NCBI RefSeq assembly: GCF_003966695.1
Contig: NZ_AP018828.1
Span: forward strand, 960,001-1,024,000
Source: Asticcacaulis excentricus
GTDB lineage: Bacteria; Pseudomonadota; Alphaproteobacteria; Caulobacterales; Caulobacteraceae
Direction of reading: 5' to 3'
DNA: 64,000 nt
Shown one piece after another: positions 61,554 through 64,000 of the stretch. The notes below the pieces were generated by a model. The model searched no databases and was not told the origin of the DNA. It worked only from the letters and a program-made list of their open reading frames with translations. Positions within the stretch are counted from its first letter, which is position 1. Each line of letters opens with the position of its first letter. A program made the position numbers and the translations under genes.

Positions 61554-61654
61554 AGCGATGTGCGGAAAAGTGTGAGCGGTTTTCCGCAAAAACATCGCGA
61601 CAAAGCAAAAATTTAGATCGAAATGACGATTCCACTCAAAGTCATTTCACTCTA
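61551..61654 (+). repeat. Two-hairpin dispersed repeat (copy 5)
   Basis: TAGAGCGATGTGCGGAAAAG opens hairpin 1 (GCGATGT...ACATCGC, inner GCGGAAAA/TTTTCCGC); linker CGCGACAAAGCAAAAATTTA; hairpin 2 GAAATGAC...GTCATTTC. It contains a GANTC site (GATTC). The receptor stop codon TAG is the first triplet of the element. Confidence 0.85.
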
Positions 61655-61674
61655 AGACATTCTACATAAAAGAG

Positions 61675-61704
61675 AAAAGGCCGGTGTTCGCACCGGCCTT
61701 TTTT
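61675..61704. terminator. Bidirectional intrinsic terminator
   Basis: AAAAGGCCGGTG-TTCG-CACCGGCCTTTT with T6 on the plus strand, between the receptor and the convergent RidA gene. Confidence 0.88.
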
Positions 61705-61721
61705 ATGGTTTGCGCGTCTGA

Positions 61722-62141
61722 TTAACCCCCGTGCGGCACGTAGGCCTGAAACTCCAGTTCGACCTCCGCGCCATAGGCCAGATCACTGACGCCAAAGGCG
61801 GTCCGCACCGGCAGGCGCGTCGGGTGGAAATAGGGCTTGTACAGGCGGTTGAAGGCGCTCCAGTTGGCCATGTCCTTCATCATCACGGTCGTCTTGAACA
61901 CGTGCTCCAGCCCCAGCCCGTAGCGGCGCAGGATGGCCTGCGAATTCGACATGATCTGACGCACCTGTGGCTCAAAGCCATCCACCAGCCGCCCCTGCGC
62001 ATCGAGGCCGATCATGGCCGACAGGTAAAGGACGCCGCCCACCTGAACCGCTTCGGAAAAGGGCGAACGGGGGTGCGGGTGCATGTAGTAGGTGACGCCA
62101 TCCGCATGGACCGGCTTCACGGGGATTTCAGGCAAACTCAT
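61722..62141 (-). CDS. RidA-family protein (second paralogue)
   Basis: A 139-residue RidA/YjgF protein. Motifs: RSPFSEAVQVGGVLYLSAMI, the NSQAILRRYGLGLEHVFKTT segment, and the key arginine in RLPVRTAFGVSDLAYGAEVE. It should deaminate reactive enamines or a related catabolic intermediate. The ATG at 62141 has GGAG eight bases upstream; the frame continues upstream without family residues. It is downstream of the TetR gene on the same strand but behind two hairpins. Confidence 0.9.
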   Translation of the reverse strand: MSLPEIPVKPVHADGVTYYMHPHPRSPFSEAVQVGGVLYLSAMIGLDAQGRLVDGFEPQVRQIMSNSQAILRRYGLGLEHVFKTTVMMKDMANWSAFNRLYKPYFHPTRLPVRTAFGVSDLAYGAEVELEFQAYVPHGG

Positions 62142-62257
62142 GGCTTGGACTCCGGTGATGCCCGGCAGAGGCCCGCCGGGACTGTATGCAGCGATTTTGA
62201 TGATCTGCGCTCGCCCTGACAAGCCCTGCACCTTTTTTTGATGCCCGATCGAGCAAC

Positions 62258-62292
62258 AAAAAAAAACGCCCTGTCGGGACCTGACAGGGCGC
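62258..62292 (-). terminator. Intrinsic terminator before the RidA gene
   Basis: CGCCCTGTC / GACAGGGCG stem with a 7-base loop and T9 on the minus strand. Confidence 0.88.
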
Positions 62293-62404
62293 TGATGGGG
62301 AATAAAAAGCGTAATGGAAATGATCAAAATACAGATACTGATGCAGAGGTATCCCCGCCCCGTATCGAGGGGTTTGATAGCGTGATCACGTTCAGGGCAC
62401 AAGT

Positions 62405-62441
62405 AAAAATTTCACAATTTCAACCTCTTTGTGAAATTTTT
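62405..62441 (-). terminator. Terminator of the TetR gene
   Basis: A perfect 13-bp inverted repeat AAAAATTTCACAA / TTGTGAAATTTTT with an 11-base loop, 14 bases past the TetR stop. Ends in T5 on the minus strand. Confidence 0.75.
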
Positions 62442-62454
62442 CGGATAATCGCGT

Positions 62455-63042
62455 TCAGGCTTCAAGATAGCCATACAGGATGGCGCGGGTAATGCGCCGG
62501 TACTGTAACGTCAGGTGCTCCAGCGGCAGCAGCGGATAGACCGCATTGACGCCCCGCGCCGCATCCGCCAGCATCTGCGCCAGTTCGGCGGCGCTGTAAT
62601 CGCCTTTGAGGTGCAACGCGCCTTCCGCCGCCAGCGTGTCAATAAAGGCCGCCAGATCGGCCTGAAACGCCGTGGCCAGCTCGATCATAATGTCGGTGCA
62701 GATGCGAAACACCGTCGCCTTGATCTCCAGCGCGTGCGGCGACGGCTGGATCAGACGCCAGGTATCCCCGTAACGAATATCGATCATCGTGGTAAAGATG
62801 TCCAGCACATCGCCGCCCGTCTCGCGCACGCTGTGGGCCGCGGCAAAGCACCGGTCTATCAGCTCCAGATTATGCTGGCGGAACATGGCGCGAAAGGCAT
62901 CGTCCTTGTTCTCGAAATAGTTATAGAGCGTGCGGCGCGTAAACCCACAGCCCTCGGCCAGGGCTTCCATGGTCAGTTTCTGGAAGCCCCGGCTGAGGAA
63001 GGTGGTCTGTACGCGATTGAGAAGGTCCGGGCTCGGCGTCAT
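62455..63042 (-). CDS. TetR-family transcriptional regulator
   Basis: A 195-residue repressor. The N-terminal HTH reads FLSRGFQKLTMEALAEGCGF, then TRRTLYNYFENKDDAFRAMF, the usual TetR DNA-binding segment. The C-terminal ligand domain is helical with no recognisable specificity. It lies downstream of the OPT transporter gene (45 bases after its stop) on the same strand, so it may control that gene or the RidA gene. Confidence 0.9.
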   Translation of the reverse strand: MTPSPDLLNRVQTTFLSRGFQKLTMEALAEGCGFTRRTLYNYFENKDDAFRAMFRQHNLELIDRCFAAAHSVRETGGDVLDIFTTMIDIRYGDTWRLIQPSPHALEIKATVFRICTDIMIELATAFQADLAAFIDTLAAEGALHLKGDYSAAELAQMLADAARGVNAVYPLLPLEHLTLQYRRITRAILYGYLEA

Positions 63043-63087
63043 GCTCCTACGTAACGCCTGATGGACAGGGTGACAACCGAGGCATGA

Positions 63088-64000
63088 TTAGCCCTGTACT
63101 TTTTTCGCCGCCCCGGCGCACCAGCGATAGAGCCCGACCACGCCGGAGACGGCCAGCACCAGCGCAATGACCATCGCCGTCTCTTCGCCATAGGGGATAG
63201 GCAGGAGGGCCAGCGGGGCCTTGGAGCCGGTGAAGGTAATCACCCCGGCCAGCACAACCTTGAACAGGCTTTCGCCGACGATAAAGCCTGAGGCGATCAG
63301 CACACCCAGACGCGAGGCGGGTTCGGCCCACGGCTTACCCTGTACCAGCCGCTCAAACAGCCAGCCGCCAAAGGCCCCGACCACCACCGGCGCGGTCACC
63401 GCCGACGGCAGATAGATGGCCAGCCCCACGCCGAGCGGCGGCAGGCTGTACCTGTCGTTCGTCACCTTGCGCAGCAGCAGGTCAAAGGCCACAAGCCCGG
63501 CACCGATGGCCGCACCGGCCCCCAGCAAACCCCACGGCAGGCTGCCGCCAATGGCCCCCTTGGCCAGAGTCGAGATCAAAGTCGCCTGCGGCGCACCCAG
63601 CGGTTCGCCCGTAATGCCGCGATAGTTGGGGTCACCCGCAAACCCAAAGGCCTCATTCAGCAGATTAAGCACCAGCGGAATAACCACCGCCCCGGCGATG
63701 ACGCCGATGACCAGCGCCACCTGCTGCTTCCACGGCGTCGCGCCCACCAGTTGCCCGGTCTTGAGGTCCTGAAGGTTGTCGTTACCGACCACGGCGACGG
63801 CCAGCACGAAGGTGGTGGCAAACAGGGCAAAGGCCGTCAGGGCCTGACCCACATCCGGGCCGCTGATCGTATGACCGACGGCACCAATCAGCAGGGCCGC
63901 CCCCAGCACGCTGAGGATACCAACGCCCGACACCGGCGAGTTGGACGACCCGATCAGACCGGCCATATAGCCGCACACGGCGGCGGCCAGCAGACCGGCA
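63088..64000 (-). CDS. OPT-family oligopeptide/metal transporter (N-terminal part outside window)
   Basis: At least 304 residues of the C-terminal part of an OPT transporter; the start lies beyond 64000. Conserved YMAGLIGSSNSPVSGVGILS is the OPT/YbtX-type signature (SNSPVSG), followed by NDNLQDLKTGQLVGATPWKQ and TM segments up to LVLAVSGVVGLYRWCAGAAK. Family members take up peptides or metal chelates. Next gene downstream is a TetR regulator, possibly its controller. Confidence 0.9.
   Translation of the reverse strand, partial: AGLLAAAVCGYMAGLIGSSNSPVSGVGILSVLGAALLIGAVGHTISGPDVGQALTAFALFATTFVLAVAVVGNDNLQDLKTGQLVGATPWKQQVALVIGVIAGAVVIPLVLNLLNEAFGFAGDPNYRGITGEPLGAPQATLISTLAKGAIGGSLPWGLLGAGAAIGAGLVAFDLLLRKVTNDRYSLPPLGVGLAIYLPSAVTAPVVVGAFGGWLFERLVQGKPWAEPASRLGVLIASGFIVGESLFKVVLAGVITFTGSKAPLALLPIPYGEETAMVIALVLAVSGVVGLYRWCAGAAKKVQG

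Noticed and set aside
59244-61595. 783-codon open frame antisense to the TonB receptor
   Set aside because: It is a shadow of the GC-rich receptor gene: composition is His/Arg/Gly-rich with no domain, while the plus frame has signal peptide, plug and barrel motifs.

Overview
The window looks like chromosome of an alphaproteobacterium of the Caulobacteraceae, possibly Asticcacaulis or a close relative. The evidence is clear homologues of Caulobacter cell-cycle and surface genes in their known arrangements: valS-popZ-tolC-pcm, the divK-pleD operon, and a complete holdfast polysaccharide cluster (hfsE-F-G-H facing hfsC-B-A, with hfsD divergent from hfsA). Coding DNA is GC-rich, several starts are GTG or TTG, and two full TTAA-N7-TTAA boxes fit CtrA control. 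The genus is an inference; no rRNA is present to fix it.

Layout. 1-8 kb: a TPR secretory protein (cut by the window edge), ETF-ubiquinone oxidoreductase, a degenerate uracil-DNA-glycosylase-like protein, a soluble lytic transglycosylase, a small glycosyltransferase and an RlmD/TrmA-type RNA methyltransferase. 8-14 kb: a glycine-zipper envelope protein, then a polyprenyl-phosphate glycosyltransferase fused to GtrA, divergent from three tandem paralogous multi-pass membrane proteins. 14-24 kb: valS, popZ, tolC, pcm, tRNA-Cys, a chemoreceptor, tRNA-Asn and divK-pleD. 24-35 kb: housekeeping genes (RidA, GNAT/FemAB-like, Atp12, phosphoglycolate phosphatase, RluC, CrcB, HIT, phosphoglycerate-mutase-like), a PAS-GGDEF-EAL protein, a VOC protein and a luciferase-like oxidoreductase.

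35.2-37.1 kb is an accessory patch beside tRNA-Ser(GCT): an AT-rich stretch, one unrecognised 334-residue gene with atypical base composition, and a 14-bp duplication of the tRNA 3' end. 37.3-46.8 kb is the holdfast cluster. These genes would build, flip, polymerise, deacetylate and export the adhesin polysaccharide. 46.9-50.3 kb is loose: a Sel1-like small protein, an RcnB-like low-complexity protein, and an orphan Rhs C-terminal toxin fragment with a candidate immunity gene. 50.3-64 kb holds a Na+/drug-type ABC exporter, gatB, a Phd/PIN toxin-antitoxin pair, a 7TM histidine kinase with its NarL-type regulator, two more glycine-zipper proteins, a TonB-dependent receptor, a second RidA, a TetR regulator and the C-terminal part of an OPT transporter.

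The intergenic DNA is rich in structured repeats. A roughly 100-bp two-hairpin family occurs five times (plus one half copy) and its ends supply the TAG stop codons of four flanking genes. Other large inverted repeats lie at 6.0, 25.1, 42.1 and 59.0 kb. Candidate new elements are the Rhs-toxin/immunity remnant, the tRNA-Ser-linked gene, tandem 24-codon ORFs under a LacI-like palindrome shared with a 29-codon ORF, and two orphan plus-strand terminators that may end small RNAs. All functional calls come from reading motifs by eye; no database search was run.
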